Notes: a model not told the origin generated them from the sequence alone. A stretch of DNA of 64,000 nt from Norana najaformis (GCA_964023275.1 OZ029925.1:12511684-12575683); one strand, 5' to 3'. Counted from the first letter of the stretch, positions 43,201 to 53,894 are shown. Program-made: numbers and translations.

Positions 43201-46200
43201 CATGGCATTTTTTCAATTTTTCATGGGTTGTTTCTAAGTCATTTAAATTCGCACAAGGTTCGGGAGATATATGTTGAGAATCCAGTGGAAGATGCCTTGA
43301 AATTTCGGCTTTTTCCTTCCGTATGTTCGTTGCCATACACTTCTTGGAAAGATCTGCCAAACCTTCATCCTGATAAGTCATGGCACAAATTGTCGTTTTC
43401 TTTGTAGAAATTTTGGACGTTTGGATCGTCTGATATCCCGGTTTCTTTCTCTCAGTCTGTCTTCCCATTTTACAGCTTCCACAAAATTCCTCACTTACAG
43501 TGTGGAATTGCTTCCCTTGTTTGCCCTTTTCATGCCATGGCTCATTTCCACCTGAGAGTTTTCCAGAGATGCTGGAAGAGGGAAAGCCCCACTGCTTGGA
43601 AACAGATGACTTCTTTTCTTCTACATTCTCTTTTTCAAATTCCCTTTCCTCTTCTTCTTCAACTTCATCCTCTTCCTCTTCTTCCTCAGTCTCATACTCC
43701 TCTGCCTTTTCCTCTTCCATCTCTTCATCCTGCTTCTCCTCTTCATCATTTAGTGGACTTTCCCCATTTTTGCATGAGAAATTTTCCGAACTGAATCCAG
43801 AGGGCAATGCTTCCCAATGTGTGCCAGTTCTTTCATTCTGACTCAATCCTTTCCGCTGAACTTCCTTGATCCTGCGTTGCACACAACATGGCATACTCTC
43901 GACTTCTTTTGGCTTTCTTTTCATCACTTTTTTCTCTGTCAGCAGACGCCGTTTGTTGATCATCACCTGAAATATTTTTTATTTACCGATGAGTGTAAAA
44001 TAGTATCACATAACTAGACATTTACCTATTTGGTTCCTTCTGGGTTCTTCCTCAGTCACTAATGATGTAGATCTGTTGTCTATATATTTCCTAAACCGTT
44101 GGTGATCAACAAAGTGACTTCATTTCAATCAAGCACATTCTTATGTCTTAGATAAACTTCTTATAAGACTTCATAGCAAATGGCTCAACAAGAACACTGA
44201 TGCCAAACGAACACCCATGGGTTACTTCTAGCAACACACAATAAGGAAGTGTGGATGGAAATGATTAAATGTGCCAGTGTGCAAAAATGATGATATTGCC
44301 TTCTAAGTACCTCTGAAAGGCGCTACATAAACATAACCGTGTCTTAGAAAATCCTCATACAGTCAGAAAAATCAATACTGGGTTGATACTGGACTGGATC
44401 AATCTGGGATTGCTGTTAAAATAGCCACGTTTAGCACCCATATGAGGTTCTCAAAAGACGCTATATAAATTACCAGATGCATACATAACAGAGTTAAATG
44501 AATGTGCAGACAGTCCCAGCCAACAAGGAAACCATCCAGAGAAGTTATCCAGTTAAGTCACATTTAGAGATCAGACAAGCAGACAAGATTAGACTATATA
44601 AAGAAAAGCTCAGATCTAAAAAAAACTGATTCTGATGAAATTAAAAGTTATACGGTCGCATTAGGTTCATATAAGTTGAGACTTAGATAAGATTTGATTA
44701 GATTTAGATAAAAATCTTGGATTTATTATGATAAGATAATCTTGGATGTAGATAAGAATAGAATAAAAGTCCTATGATTAAATTAGCTTTAGATTAGATT
44801 TACATAAGGTAAATCATCTCAGAATTACAATTCTGTCACTTCGGATTCACATTTCTGCATTTTGTCTCATATCCGTATTTCATATCAGATTCACATTTCT
44901 GCATGACTTTGGGTGTGTTACAAGTTTACGTATTAATAATTTTCACATTAAATATGCTTGTTTCATTCCAAGTAATGTTTGAACCTCAGAGGATTCTTCT
45001 TGCTTGTTCTTTCCTGCAGTCAGCTGTGATAATCTGCCTGGCTGATCTGTTAATCCCGATTCTGTGTTCCTAGTCTTTCTGATTCCATCAGAAACAGACA
45101 GATGGCTTTCTTGAGTTCTTCCTGGTTGTTCACTCGCTGCCATTTGCATTGTTTGGATCTGATGTGGGATTAGGATTTCCTGGAGGTGTTCAAACCTTTT
45201 GATCGTCTGCTTCTCAAGGGCTTCAAGTTTCTTGGCTAAATCGTTGCTACAAAGGAAGAAACAAATTCTATGTTGACAGGCATTTCTGTCCACAAGTTTA
45301 TCATGATGATAATATATGGTTAGTTAATACAATTAAGGTATGTTAGCATAAAGTATTTTCATGTAAAGTAAGTTAAAGGAAACGTAATGTAAGTTAAGAT
45401 GCAGCAAGTGAACTGCTGTAGGGTAAAGTAAGTCAATGATAACCTAACGTGAAGTTAAGGTTAGGGTAAACCCACACTACAATGAAATGCACTGTTGCTG
45501 GTGTGCATCATGGATTTAGGACTGGTGCCATAGCAGTCCTTAGATCCTGACAAAGTTCTAATCTAGTGTAATCTGAAAACTTCTACAGCGCCATTATCCT
45601 AATCACCTAATGCACGAGGCATCAATCGATGGTTGCTTCTAAGCAAAACCGCATTCTGAAATCTCAATCCATAGCAGCCACAGAGACCAGAAGATAGGCT
45701 ACGGAGAATATGCAATCCAAAAAACATGGGTTTACAGCGAAGACCAGATGGTGTAACACTGACTGAGTGTGGCTTTTATCTGCTGCTGAAGAGGAATCTG
45801 GCTCCTTTGTGCTGCAACCAACTGAAGCGCCTCCCATCACTGAGGGCTTTCGACAAGAAGCAACAGCATCTGAAAACAAAACCACACACATCGCTGCACA
45901 CAGGTAGATCAACCTGCACAAAATAATAATTATTTCTTATGATAATACAGCACCTCCGATTAACTGATAAAGGCATCACGTATTATGATAACAGCACCAC
46001 ACAAGTCTCCAGATTAGACTGTCTAATGATTAGCCAACAAATGCATCATGTATTATGATAACGGCACTATTAGTAACCTCTACTGATTAACTGATGAATG
46101 CGTTGTGTATTATGATAACGGCACTCTGGAAGTCTCCATATCTGAAACAATTAGAAACCTCTGCTGATGCATTTCTGAAGAATGCATTTGACAGTGTTTG

Positions 46201-49200
46201 ACAGCTCTTCATCAGTTGACTGAGTCAGAAGTTCAACCAAAAGACCCACTCCGCCCAACTCCACCCACTCCATCTGGTTACGCTCTACAGCACACCAAGG
46301 AATTTATGTAATCAAAATCGTAATTGCACATTTATATAGCGCATCTTCAAGAAAACAGTAAAGTACGGTAAAATTAGATAAGGTAAGGTATGGCAAAATA
46401 AGCTACAAACAAGTACAAAGTAAGGAAATGTTAAGGTCAGATAAGTTCAGGTAAGGTCTAAGCAGTTAAGGATAACAGTGAAGTAAGTTGGATAAAGTAT
46501 CATAAATAATATGACAAAGCAAGTTAAGACCAGTCAAGGTAAAGTACACATAAATCTAAGCTTCAATAAAGGTAAGTAATGATAAGTTTCAGTATAATCT
46601 AATAGGTAATTTTGGGTACTTTATGGTAAAATAGGATGAAAGAGGTAAGGTACTCTGCACCCTCGCCATAACACGCACTGATATAAAGCGAATTCAGGCA
46701 AAATTTAGTTGCCGTCACGTATCCCAGATCTCAAAGTAAAACCGTAATCAAAATTCATAATTCACTGGAGAAGCCTCGTCAAAATTCAACAGGTCACTGA
46801 AACCAAAATCAAAGCTAGAGACTTCGATCCAAGAGTTAAATACCAGCAACTGACATTTCTACTGTTACCATAATGCACATGACATCATTCGATTGTTACT
46901 GCAAGTGACAACATAGATTAGATTAGATTTGACTTCAGCCAATGAATGGGAATGAGGTCACACCTGTTCTGTCGATGCAGTGACCCAGAGTCAGGACCAA
47001 CTGGATCTTGTTAGACAACGGCAGGTCCCACTCCTTCAAAAGCTTCCAGAGAATTCCCACAATTCCCAGACGCCCACAGACCTCAGCATTTCTTTCTACA
47101 GAGCAGAATTACAGATAGGTTATGATTGATTATATTACACTGTATTAGATTATAATACAATTAAACACGAGTAAACTAAAATTAGATTACACTAGAATAA
47201 ATTACGGTTTGAATAGATTTAATTAGAATTAGATTAGATTTAACAGGACATAGTTATGATTAGATTACAGTTTAATATATTAGTATTAAATTACACTGTG
47301 TAAGATTAGGATTAGATTTCAAAGGACTTGACTAGAGTAGAACAGAGTAGATTAGATAGACATACGACTGTCCATGATAGCAGCATTCAATACATTCGTG
47401 TAGCAGATAATGTTTTCTAGAGCCTTCTGTTCGTGAACGGCATTTGACAGAGCACAGAGAAGTGTGTTCAAACCGTGGCACTGGTATACACGTTCTTTAT
47501 TCGCAGCTAAACAGACAACAAAACTACTATAAAACACTTGTCTCACTAGTACCGACTGTGAGACACCATGACCGTCTGCGTGACAACATGACTGATTGTG
47601 ATGACTGTTTGTGTGACAACATGACTGATTGTGATGACTGTTTGTGTGACAACATGACTGACTGTGATGACTGTTTGTGTGACAACACGACTGATTGTGA
47701 TGACTGTTTGTGTGACAACATGACTGACTGTGATGACTGTTTGTGTGACAACACGACTGATTGGGACACTGTGACCAGTTGTTCCACTATGGGACATGGA
47801 AGCACTACTTACTTACTCAGGATCAGATTAATCAAAGGTACCATCATCATGTGATGCACTTGCCAAGTCCAGGACCTCGGCATCCAACCACTGCCGTCTC
47901 AAGAGCCCAACAGTAAGAAAGGAGCACCTCCACTCCATTCCACAGTGGGACTTGGGGATTTTTTACTTTTTTTATTTACTTACAGATTAGATTAGATTAG
48001 ATTAGATTAGGGTACCATTGTCAGCCACTGATAAGGCAATGAACGAAGTCAGCGGCTGAACTAATTCAGTCTCAAAGCAGCTCTTCAGATATCGAAAGGC
48101 ATCCGGAAAGACACGAGCACACATCAGCTGATTCTCCGCTGCAGAAATCAGAACACGTAATGCAAACCAGATATTTGTATGGCGCCTTTTTGGAGCACAA
48201 CAAAAGAATTTAAAACAAAATCTGCATCAACCAAATTCCTAAATAAAACCAGGAAATGCACAGTAAGGTATTACATTCACTGAATCAAAAATTTGGAAAA
48301 CATGTTGCCCAGCCTGACTACAAATCGTCAGTTTCATATGAACTCATCTTATCTAATTTAATCAATTCTGTAGCGCCACTATCGCAGTGAACAAACAAAC
48401 AATCAATAACTGAATGGAAACAGTATAAGGCTATAGTTGGCAGTTACCTACTTATGTTAGAATTTCAGAGCAAGTATTTGCTTACAGAGAGGACTGTTAG
48501 CTGATTGTGCCTTTGGTTGCTGTTGGAAACTAATTATTGTGGTTGATTACTGCAACTGGTCATTGTACTTTTTGGTTGTCAGTGTTGTTGCTGTTTAGAA
48601 CCTGAGGGTGTATGCATTATAAGTTGAACCTGCTGAGCGGACTCCAAGTCATGACTCTGGGCAAGTTGTTTGCATATATTTACCTCCACAACAAAGCAGA
48701 ATTTGGTATCTGTAAGTTGGGAAGTAAATGGCAAGTCATGCGATGCAATGGCATTATGGCCAGGACCCTGGGATTCATCCACCGTTGGCTCAAGCGTCTA
48801 AGTGTAGAAAATGAGTGCCTCCTCAGTGTTCCACTGTGGGACAAGGGAGCTTTACTTAACTTACTTTTTACTTAGTTAAAGTGAGGCTGAAGTAAAGCTT
48901 GGTGCCATCTTTGCTGTTTGGCTAACAGGGGTACTGTTGATGTAGTCATTTATAATCTGAGGTCATAGATGAGGGAAGAATTACCATTTTGAGGGTTGTT
49001 GACGCACATGCAGAGTGCCTGCGTGACTGTACACCAGAGGACTCTGCCGCATGTGAAGTCACCACTGTCAACCCATCCAAGGATGTCGTTTCCTTTCGTC
49101 TCTGAAGCTGAACCACCCGGAAATGCCGAGCTACAGATTATCAAAGCAGTACGTCAAGTGAAGGTGGATGAGTGAACTATCATGCCTTGTAATGCAATTG

Positions 49201-52118
49201 TGTATGGGTTTTTTTGTGCTTTGGAATTCACTGCCCAGTTCCATCTGTCAGTGTTTTAATATTATTCAGGTCTTAAGTACTCATCTGTTTCAACCTGCTT
49301 ACTCACTGTAGCCTGTTTTCCCAACCTGTTGGTTTCTCAACTAGGCTTCCCAACATATTACAAATTTTGAATATTATGGCTTTACTTGAAGCTGATTGAT
49401 TTATGCTTGGAGCATTACAGTATGGCCATCAAGCACCAAGTCTAGTGCAATCGCATTTTACACCATCTTCTCTCCTAATTTTTTATAATCTTGAGTAACA
49501 GTAATAATAATAACATTAATGATAATAATAATACGAATATTAATAAAATAATAATAATAATTAATAATAGGACATACTTGAATAGCCATGGAAATGAGCA
49601 TGGCTAATGCAAGCAGCTACAACGACCTCTAAAGTGAAACTTGTCAAGCTGTGAAAAAACTGACAATAATCCGAGTTCTTACATAAAGAGTTTAAGAAGC
49701 TTTTCCAGACAGCCTGACTTTCGGACTAAAAACTGTCCCATGTCTGAAATACACAGCAACATACACTTTTTTACACTAATCCACGTACAGTAATGTGACA
49801 TAATGTAAAAATTTCGATAAAGCAGATGAAGCCTAATTTTTTCCACTTACCAGAGCTGTAAAGTGAATTTTAATCTATCCATTTGATTTATTGGCTTTGG
49901 TAGAATATACATCCTTAGCAAACAGTCACACTGATCAAGGGCACATCCAAGGGGGCAATCTGGCCATGCACCTCACACAATCAGACTTGGGACAGAAGCA
50001 CATCACTGAGCTAGCCCCCAAATTTGTTTGGGTGAGTCACCTACAAAAAAATCCTAAAAAATCCTAGGAAATCAAAAAGTGGTAATAAAATCTTGGAATT
50101 AACAAGTTATAAAAATTCCAGGAAAGTCACGAGTCCGCAAATGTAAAACCTGTGTAAAGATAAAAATGTTGTCACAGAGTTTTGTGCTAAATATGGCCTT
50201 GCTCGTTTTTTACCCCACTAAGTAATCTATTCTGACCTGCCGGTGGCAATGAATAAGATCCTATGTTGCAGAAGATCATTCGAGAAGATGGAGTTGAGCT
50301 TACCACAGTTGGCTACCAGACAGATGGTGAGAAACAGCGACACGTGTTTAGCTTTTTCACTCAGACCTGATGCTGTCAAAGTCTTGCAAATGATTGAAAA
50401 CATTGAAAGGCTGCAGAGTTCCTTCTGCGAAAAGACTGAAAACAACAAGCTTCAATAAATTAGCTTCATGATATGAAATATGCTGTAGATTGATATTTTT
50501 ACTGGTGCTAATCTGAGGTATCCCTCACAGCGGCCAACTGCTAACACATGGCTGCTCAACTTCGACTGTTGTGTTTGCACTTCAGTCAAAATATCTGCAA
50601 AATATTTGATTGCCTCAACACAGAGACATGCCTAAAATAAATGCCTATTATAAACTGAAAAATACACTTCAGTTATAGGCCTAAACAAAAAATCCCTTAA
50701 TTTAATAAAAAAAAACCTCGAGATTTCTTAACCAAGAGGGGCAACAGTGCATGGTGCGTCACAGAAACTCAAGAATTTCAGGGCCAAGGAAAATTTGATT
50801 TCAGTGGTGAAACAAAAATTCTGAGGCAAAAAGGTATATTTGAGAAAGGCAAAAGGCGAGTTACCTTTAGCACTGATAGATAACCCATTCACAACCTTTG
50901 TTTTACCTAATGTGAGTTTATCATACGAAATGGGCAATTTATTAATGCTTAATGCTTAGTTTGTTTGTTTGTTTGTTAGTCACCAAACTTGTGAGCCAGA
51001 TGAAGGGAATGTCATGTGGTTAGGTGCTAGCACATCAGTCTAAGGATACAAGAGAGCTAAACAGCGATCAGGGCACCAGTATTGGAGCATAAGAAAGACA
51101 TTATCTAGATCAACAACAATCAGATACAGAAGTTTAAATTTAATTATTTTAATAATTCTTTTTTAATTTTGTGAACTTGATTATGAATGAACATAACAGT
51201 TTATAAAAATTTTTAAATAATTTTAAAAAATAAAAAATAAAAAAATACATACAAATTTTGTTTTAAAAGTCACTATTTTAAGAAGTAGTCTTGAAACCTA
51301 ACGTTTTCAGTTCGTACATGGTTTTCTGGATTTTTATCAAATGTTTATATTTCTAGAAAAATATAATGTTAAAATCAAATAAAATGTTTATATTTCTAGA
51401 GAAAATTGCACATAGGACTAAGCAGGCAAAGAACAATTAGACAGCATTAGAACTGTGTCAGTTTTTGAACAATAAAAATTTGTATTGTCATTTCTGTGGG
51501 AAATTTTTCACCATCACCTACAGTGAGTAGGTCTACTTGTTAATCAAAGTGAATTACCATTGTTTTCAATGGCACAGCCAAGACAATACATTGCCGTTTC
51601 TTTGACCTTGGAGTCCCTACTGGAAATCAGTATGTTCTGGATCAAGCCAAGACCTTTTGATGCTCTGAGCTGGTTCTTTATCACATCTGTAACAAAAAGA
51701 ATCAATAATAATCTAATCTAATCTACTCCAGAATTCTTGTTTTTAAACAGTTTTAAGTTCACAATGTTTGAGAGGTTTGTGACTGTCTAGTGGTGAGCAT
51801 GCAGGACTTCTCAAGCCAAAGGTCTTGAGTTCAAATCTCTGACAGTACAGAACGTTGTTACAAACTTTCTGTTCCACTAGCATCCAACAGCAAACGCAGC
51901 TATAAAACTAGTATATGACTGCACATTGTTGGTGGGAGGATCAGGCAGCAAAGGGAGAGGACTGGTATGAACGTACTTACAAAAATACATGCATACATGT
52001 ATATGTGCATGCGTAAATACATATGCATGCCTATCGCTTTATGCAGCAACCATCATTCAACATCTTGCATATTTTTAGATTAGTGCTACAAAAGTTTTCT
52101 TTAAAACATTATGCATTC

Positions 52119-52154
<36 letters not shown>

Positions 52155-52312
52155 GTATAATCTTTATGATTTACGAAATTGCTTACAATTATGAAAAACT
52201 TACCATTACCAGCACACATATTGGCAACTGTCAGCAGTGCCTGGCTAAGAGACGACGGATCGTCCATCTGATAACTGATGCAGTCAAGTAAAACATCCAG
52301 ATCCTTGTTCAT
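39989..52312 (-). CDS. TERB1: Telomere repeats-binding bouquet formation protein 1 homologue
   Basis: In animals TERB1 joins TERB2 and MAJIN to attach meiotic telomeres to the inner nuclear membrane. Phased coding exons are 52312-52204, 51686-51558, 50435-50304, 49107-48985, 48138-48016, 47506-47366, 47095-46964, 46284-46159, 45869-45764, 45246-44985, 43966-42540, 42312-42296, 42209-42174, 41752-41478, 41133-40879 and 40246-39989. The sum is 3651 nt, 1216 residues, longer than the roughly 727 of human TERB1. Residues 1-338 are armadillo-like repeats, about one per exon. A coiled coil (NDLAKKLEALEKQTIKRFEH) follows, then a large disordered exon with an acidic tract. Next comes a CPGC...LNSRTF...CHSC segment resembling the TERB2-binding region as I remember it, and finally Myb-like domains with a telobox-like helix. 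The donors of the 45869, 45246 and 41133 exons, the acceptor at 49107 and the microexon are inferred from phase. Identity rests on domain order and motifs read by eye. Confidence 0.82.
40607..40612 (-). terminator. Possible polyadenylation signal for a one-Myb TERB1 transcript
   Basis: AATAAA on the minus strand lies about 260 bases after the TGA at 40873 that would end the protein after Myb domain A. It would permit an mRNA lacking the second Myb exon. A hexamer alone is weak evidence. Confidence 0.3.
40879..41133 (-). CDS. TERB1: TERB1 exon with Myb/SANT-like domain A
   Basis: This 255-nt, phase 0-0 exon has 85 codons. Residues 37-85 form a Myb-like three-helix domain: PYSRAEEENLLTGVAKLG (helix 1), FWKQILCTYQF (helix 2, with the core Trp) and SRTAVDLMEKYKRMK (helix 3). 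The VDLMEKYK segment resembles the telobox VDLKDKWR of telomeric Myb proteins. The exon is followed by GTC TGA, so without splicing the protein ends in Lys-Val-stop at 40873. The donor AAG then GTCTGA is weak. The domain call is firm; use of the donor is uncertain. Confidence 0.8.
41478..42209 (-). CDS. TERB1: TERB1 exons encoding a CPGC / LNSRTF segment (putative TERB2-binding region)
   Basis: Two exons, 42209-42174 (36 nt) and 41752-41478 (275 nt), join with phase 1 to read RCPGC then HAPNELGFPLLNSRTF, followed by CHSCSIHRC and a basic helix (QLERSFSAAVKKEAKAEL). The CPGC pair plus CHSC/HRC could form a small metal-binding or disulphide-rich fold. By position, just before the Myb region, this matches the TERB2-binding segment of vertebrate TERB1 as I recall it. 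The 3' donor GTG then GTATAG keeps phase 0 with the first Myb exon. Confidence 0.65.
42296..42312 (-). CDS. TERB1: Candidate 17-nt TERB1 microexon
   Basis: The acceptor is a good pyrimidine tract (ATCTTTTTCTAG) and the donor is GTG then GTAATTC, the same GTAATTC donor used by two ARM exons of this gene. The 17 nt convert phase 2 of the large exon into phase 1 of the following 36-nt exon, giving residues GRYPHFCAFDE across both joins. Without it those two exons cannot be joined in frame. This is an inference from phase and splice signals only. Confidence 0.45.
42540..43966 (-). CDS. TERB1: TERB1 large central exon: basic start, acidic tract, Cys-rich repeats
   Basis: This single 1427-nt exon encodes about 475 residues of mostly low-complexity, presumably disordered protein (TERB1 residues 462-936). 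It opens with a basic stretch (MINKRRLLTEKKVMKRKPK). A 45-residue Glu-rich acidic tract follows at 43747-43613, then a Ser/Pro/Lys-rich middle. The C-terminal part has seven Cys spaced every 8-9 residues, most in a CSLKH context (42886-42716). The acceptor is AATATTTCAG at 43967. The donor is inferred as GGCCG then GTATAA at 42540, because it restores phase with the microexon. If that donor is ignored, the frame stops at 42512. I see no clear match outside the TERB1 neighbourhood; the exon is placed in the gene because it keeps phase with both neighbours. Confidence 0.7.
42716..42886 (-). repeat. Coding repeat tract: Cys-Ser-Leu-Lys-His motif in TERB1
   Basis: Seven Cys occur at 8-9-residue spacing, most followed by SLKH, ALKH, LLKH or SLKN. 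At DNA level the units are 24-27 bases, consistent with a coding minisatellite. Confidence 0.75.
43613..43747 (-). repeat. Coding Glu-rich low-complexity tract in TERB1
   Basis: GAA/GAG-rich sequence encodes about 45 residues of which most are Glu or Asp (TERB1 residues 535-579). Confidence 0.8.
43985..44940. other. TERB1 intron with retroposon tails and AGATTAGATTT tracts
   Basis: Tails at 44300 (CTGAAAGGCGCTACATAAAC) and 44440 (GGTTCTCAAAAGACGCTATA), then degenerate TTAGATTAGATTTA sequence at 44640-44820. Confidence 0.5.
45560..45660 (+). repeat. Dispersed repeat C copy in TERB1 intron
   Basis: CTACAGCGCCATTATCCTAA then GCACGAGGCATCAATCGATG. Confidence 0.65.
46350..46930. repeat. TERB1 intron: GGTAA tract and repeat C
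   Basis: AAGGTAAGGTATGGCAAAAT-like words to about 46660. Then two repeat C-like pieces (GAGAAGCCTCGTCAAAATTC and ACTGTTACCATAATGCACAT). Confidence 0.5.
47110..47350 (+). repeat. Degenerate TTAGATTA tract in TERB1 intron
   Basis: GATTAGATTAAATTAGA-like words dominate between two ARM exons. Confidence 0.6.
47366..51686 (-). CDS. TERB1: TERB1 armadillo-repeat exons, N-terminal part
   Basis: Five successive exons here (51686-51558, 50435-50304, 49107-48985, 48138-48016, 47506-47366) are 129, 132, 123, 123 and 141 nt. All begin with two bases completing a codon and end one base into the next (phase 1-1). Each encodes one helix-rich unit of 41-47 residues. Examples of helices are KETAMYCLGCAIENN, KAKHVSLFLTICLVANC, VLWCTVTQALCMCVNN and ALENIICYTNVLNAAIMDS. 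Two further exons with the same phase, 47095-46964 and 46284-46159, encode RLGIVGILWKLLKEW and ELGGVGLLVELLTQS units. These are typical ARM/HEAT third-helix patterns (small residue, LV..LL). For the 49107 exon an upstream acceptor near 49131 exists, but only the 49107 site keeps phase. Confidence 0.8.
47553..47775 (+). repeat. 33-bp minisatellite in TERB1 intron
   Basis: About six units contain GATGACTGTTTGTGTGACAA then CATGACTGATTGT. The unit length is 11 codons, so open frames are an artefact. Confidence 0.9.
47862..47958 (+). repeat. Dispersed repeat E fragment
   Basis: CCAGGACCTCGGCATCCAAC and CCATTCCACAGTGGGACTTG correspond to the body of the copies at 16790 and 48760. Confidence 0.6.
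47982..48015 (+). repeat. ATTAG pentamer run at a TERB1 splice donor
   Basis: Six ATTAG units end in TTAGGGTAC. On the gene strand, intron sequence begins GTACCCTAATCTAATCTAAT directly after exon 48138-48016. Confidence 0.8.
48655..48865 (+). repeat. Dispersed repeat E copy
   Basis: AGAATTTGGTATCTG, GGCCAGGACCCTGGGATTCA and GTTCCACTGTGGGACAAGGG blocks, in the order seen at 16690-16905. Confidence 0.65.
49150..50225. other. TERB1 intron, AT-rich, no further gene
   Basis: Contains an AATAATAAT microsatellite at 49500-49570 and no recognised element. Confidence 0.4.
51776..51972 (+). mobile_element. SINE family A copy in TERB1 intron
   Basis: A-box side GTGACTGTCTAGTGGTGAGC, B box CTTGAGTTCAAATCTCTG, and the body GGTGGGAGGATCAGGCAGCA that matches the 12.5-kb copy inverted. 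Confidence 0.7.
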
Positions 52313-52624
52313 TTCTGCACAGAATTTGAAGTTTATAATCAAAACGATTACATATTACTGAAACAAAATTAAACGTATGTAAATATGATTTCTAAGTTAA
52401 AAATATCATTAACTGCCAATGTAAGGCTACATCGTACTCACCAGGGTTTCTGTCCAAAATTTGCCCCGACTCTCAAAATCCAACCCCAGATAAATATTTA
52501 TAAAGTCCTTCTTTTGCTTCTGATTTTTAGACCCTGGTAAGTATGCACTGTAATACTAATTCTCGATTGCTGTATTGCAAATTCCATGATATTTTTACTT
52601 TTCGCAAAATATCGTAATACTTAC

Positions 52625-52680
52625 CTACACACCGTGAACGTTGTTGATTAGCAAATGCGATCAATCTGTAGCGAAACCTG
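52625..52680 (-). other. Probable 5' untranslated exon of TERB1 (3' edge only)
   Basis: A strong splice donor (GTGTAG followed by GTAAGTATT) sits at 52625. It is about 310 bases upstream of the acceptor (TGTGCAG at 52315) that opens the exon holding the initiator ATG. That exon has just two bases before its ATG, so a 5' leader exon is required if this is the true start. The upstream limit of the leader is not visible; the end given is nominal. Confidence 0.45.
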
Positions 52681-53264
52681 TCTAAAATAAAACATTAACC
52701 TGTGGTAGGCACAACTTCCATCTAATATTCACTTCAAGTCCAAAAGTGGAGCAAATTCTCAAGTTAAATTACTCTAAATTTTCCGAAATTTCACTTCAGT
52801 AGCAGACGAGTTGCTTGTTTCCCGCAACCCTACGTTAACATAGCCCATCATCGACCGCTTCGAATAAAACCTTCCTCCGAGCCAAGTTTTAATTAAACAA
52901 GTCGAAAATCTTTTGTTTTAAAAGTTGCTATTTTAAGAAACAGTATAGAATCCTAACGTTTCAATTTATGCGCAGTTTTCTGGTATATTTATTGAATGTG
53001 ACTTTGGGTTGGAGAGTAGGCCTATCGCAGTTCTTCGGTCGCAGTCATCGCCTATGTCCTTATTGCCTACCTAAGGCGTCTTCTCCTACATATCATTCAG
53101 CGGGTAATATTAACAATAATCAAAAAACCAGGCATCAGTTGATGGTCGCTGCTAAGCAAAAATAGTTGTGCATGCCAGAATCCAGAGTCGATAGCCAAGA
53201 GGGAAAGCAGATAACTGTAGGCTTAATTGTAAATGTAAATGTAGGCTTACACCAATTTTTTTTG

Positions 53265-53470
53265 CTTACACGTTCTCGATAGCGACCCTGTTCCTTTTTC
53301 AATGAATTGATTGGATGAGATCTTTAACCACTCCCAAGCCTGTCTGAATGGGTGCCACGCCATTCGTATTATTCTCAGATTCAAATCTCTTAAATTAGCC
53401 ACAGTCGGTAAGTGAACAGCCATTCTTGTGCCTAGAGGCACCTTGACGTAGGCTTACGGTTTATCCAATG
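53265..53470 (+). repeat. Dispersed repeat D copy, diverged
   Basis: GATGAGATCTTTAACCACTC, GGGTGCCACGCCATTCGTAT and CAGATTCAAATCTCTTAAAT match family D in order. Confidence 0.5.
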
Positions 53471-53679
53471 TAGCTAACCAGGCCAGTAGATGTTGATGAT
53501 CTGAAAACACATTATTATCGAACCCATTGCTTTTACATTAAGATTTTAAACGCGTGTTCTTTGTACGTTGCATTCACTCCGCTGGTAGGCAGTGACTGGA
53601 AGCTTAAAAGCGAATGTAGGCCTGACAATAGGTCCACCTCAGTGGCTTTGCCAAACATTAAATTGTAAATTGTACACGT

Positions 53680-53890
53680 TTTCTATAGCGACAGTATGGC
53701 CTCAACCCTGTCGCGTGAGATCCTTCACCACCGCTACACGCTATTTAAGGTCCCCGTGCACAGCCCGTGCTATTTCGAGATTCAAATCTCAAATAATCCG
53801 CGACCGGGGATCCCCACTAACAGAGGTATCCTTGGTGTACGCGCTTACCGATGTAGCTAGAGGCCGATGTAGCTAACAGTTAAGTGTCGC
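53680..53890 (+). repeat. Dispersed repeat D copy
   Basis: GTGAGATCCTTCACCACCGC, TATTTAAGGTCCCCGTGCAC and CGAGATTCAAATCTC, then CTTACCGATGTAGCTA as in the inverted copy near 15770. Confidence 0.65.
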
Positions 53891-53894
53891 TAAA

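Noticed and set aside
43500..43841. Plus-strand Ser-rich frames
   Set aside because: Antisense of the TERB1 Glu-rich tract (CTC/TTC codons).
47982..48011. Interstitial telomere
   Set aside because: The unit is ATTAG with just one TTAGGG; too short and impure to call telomeric.
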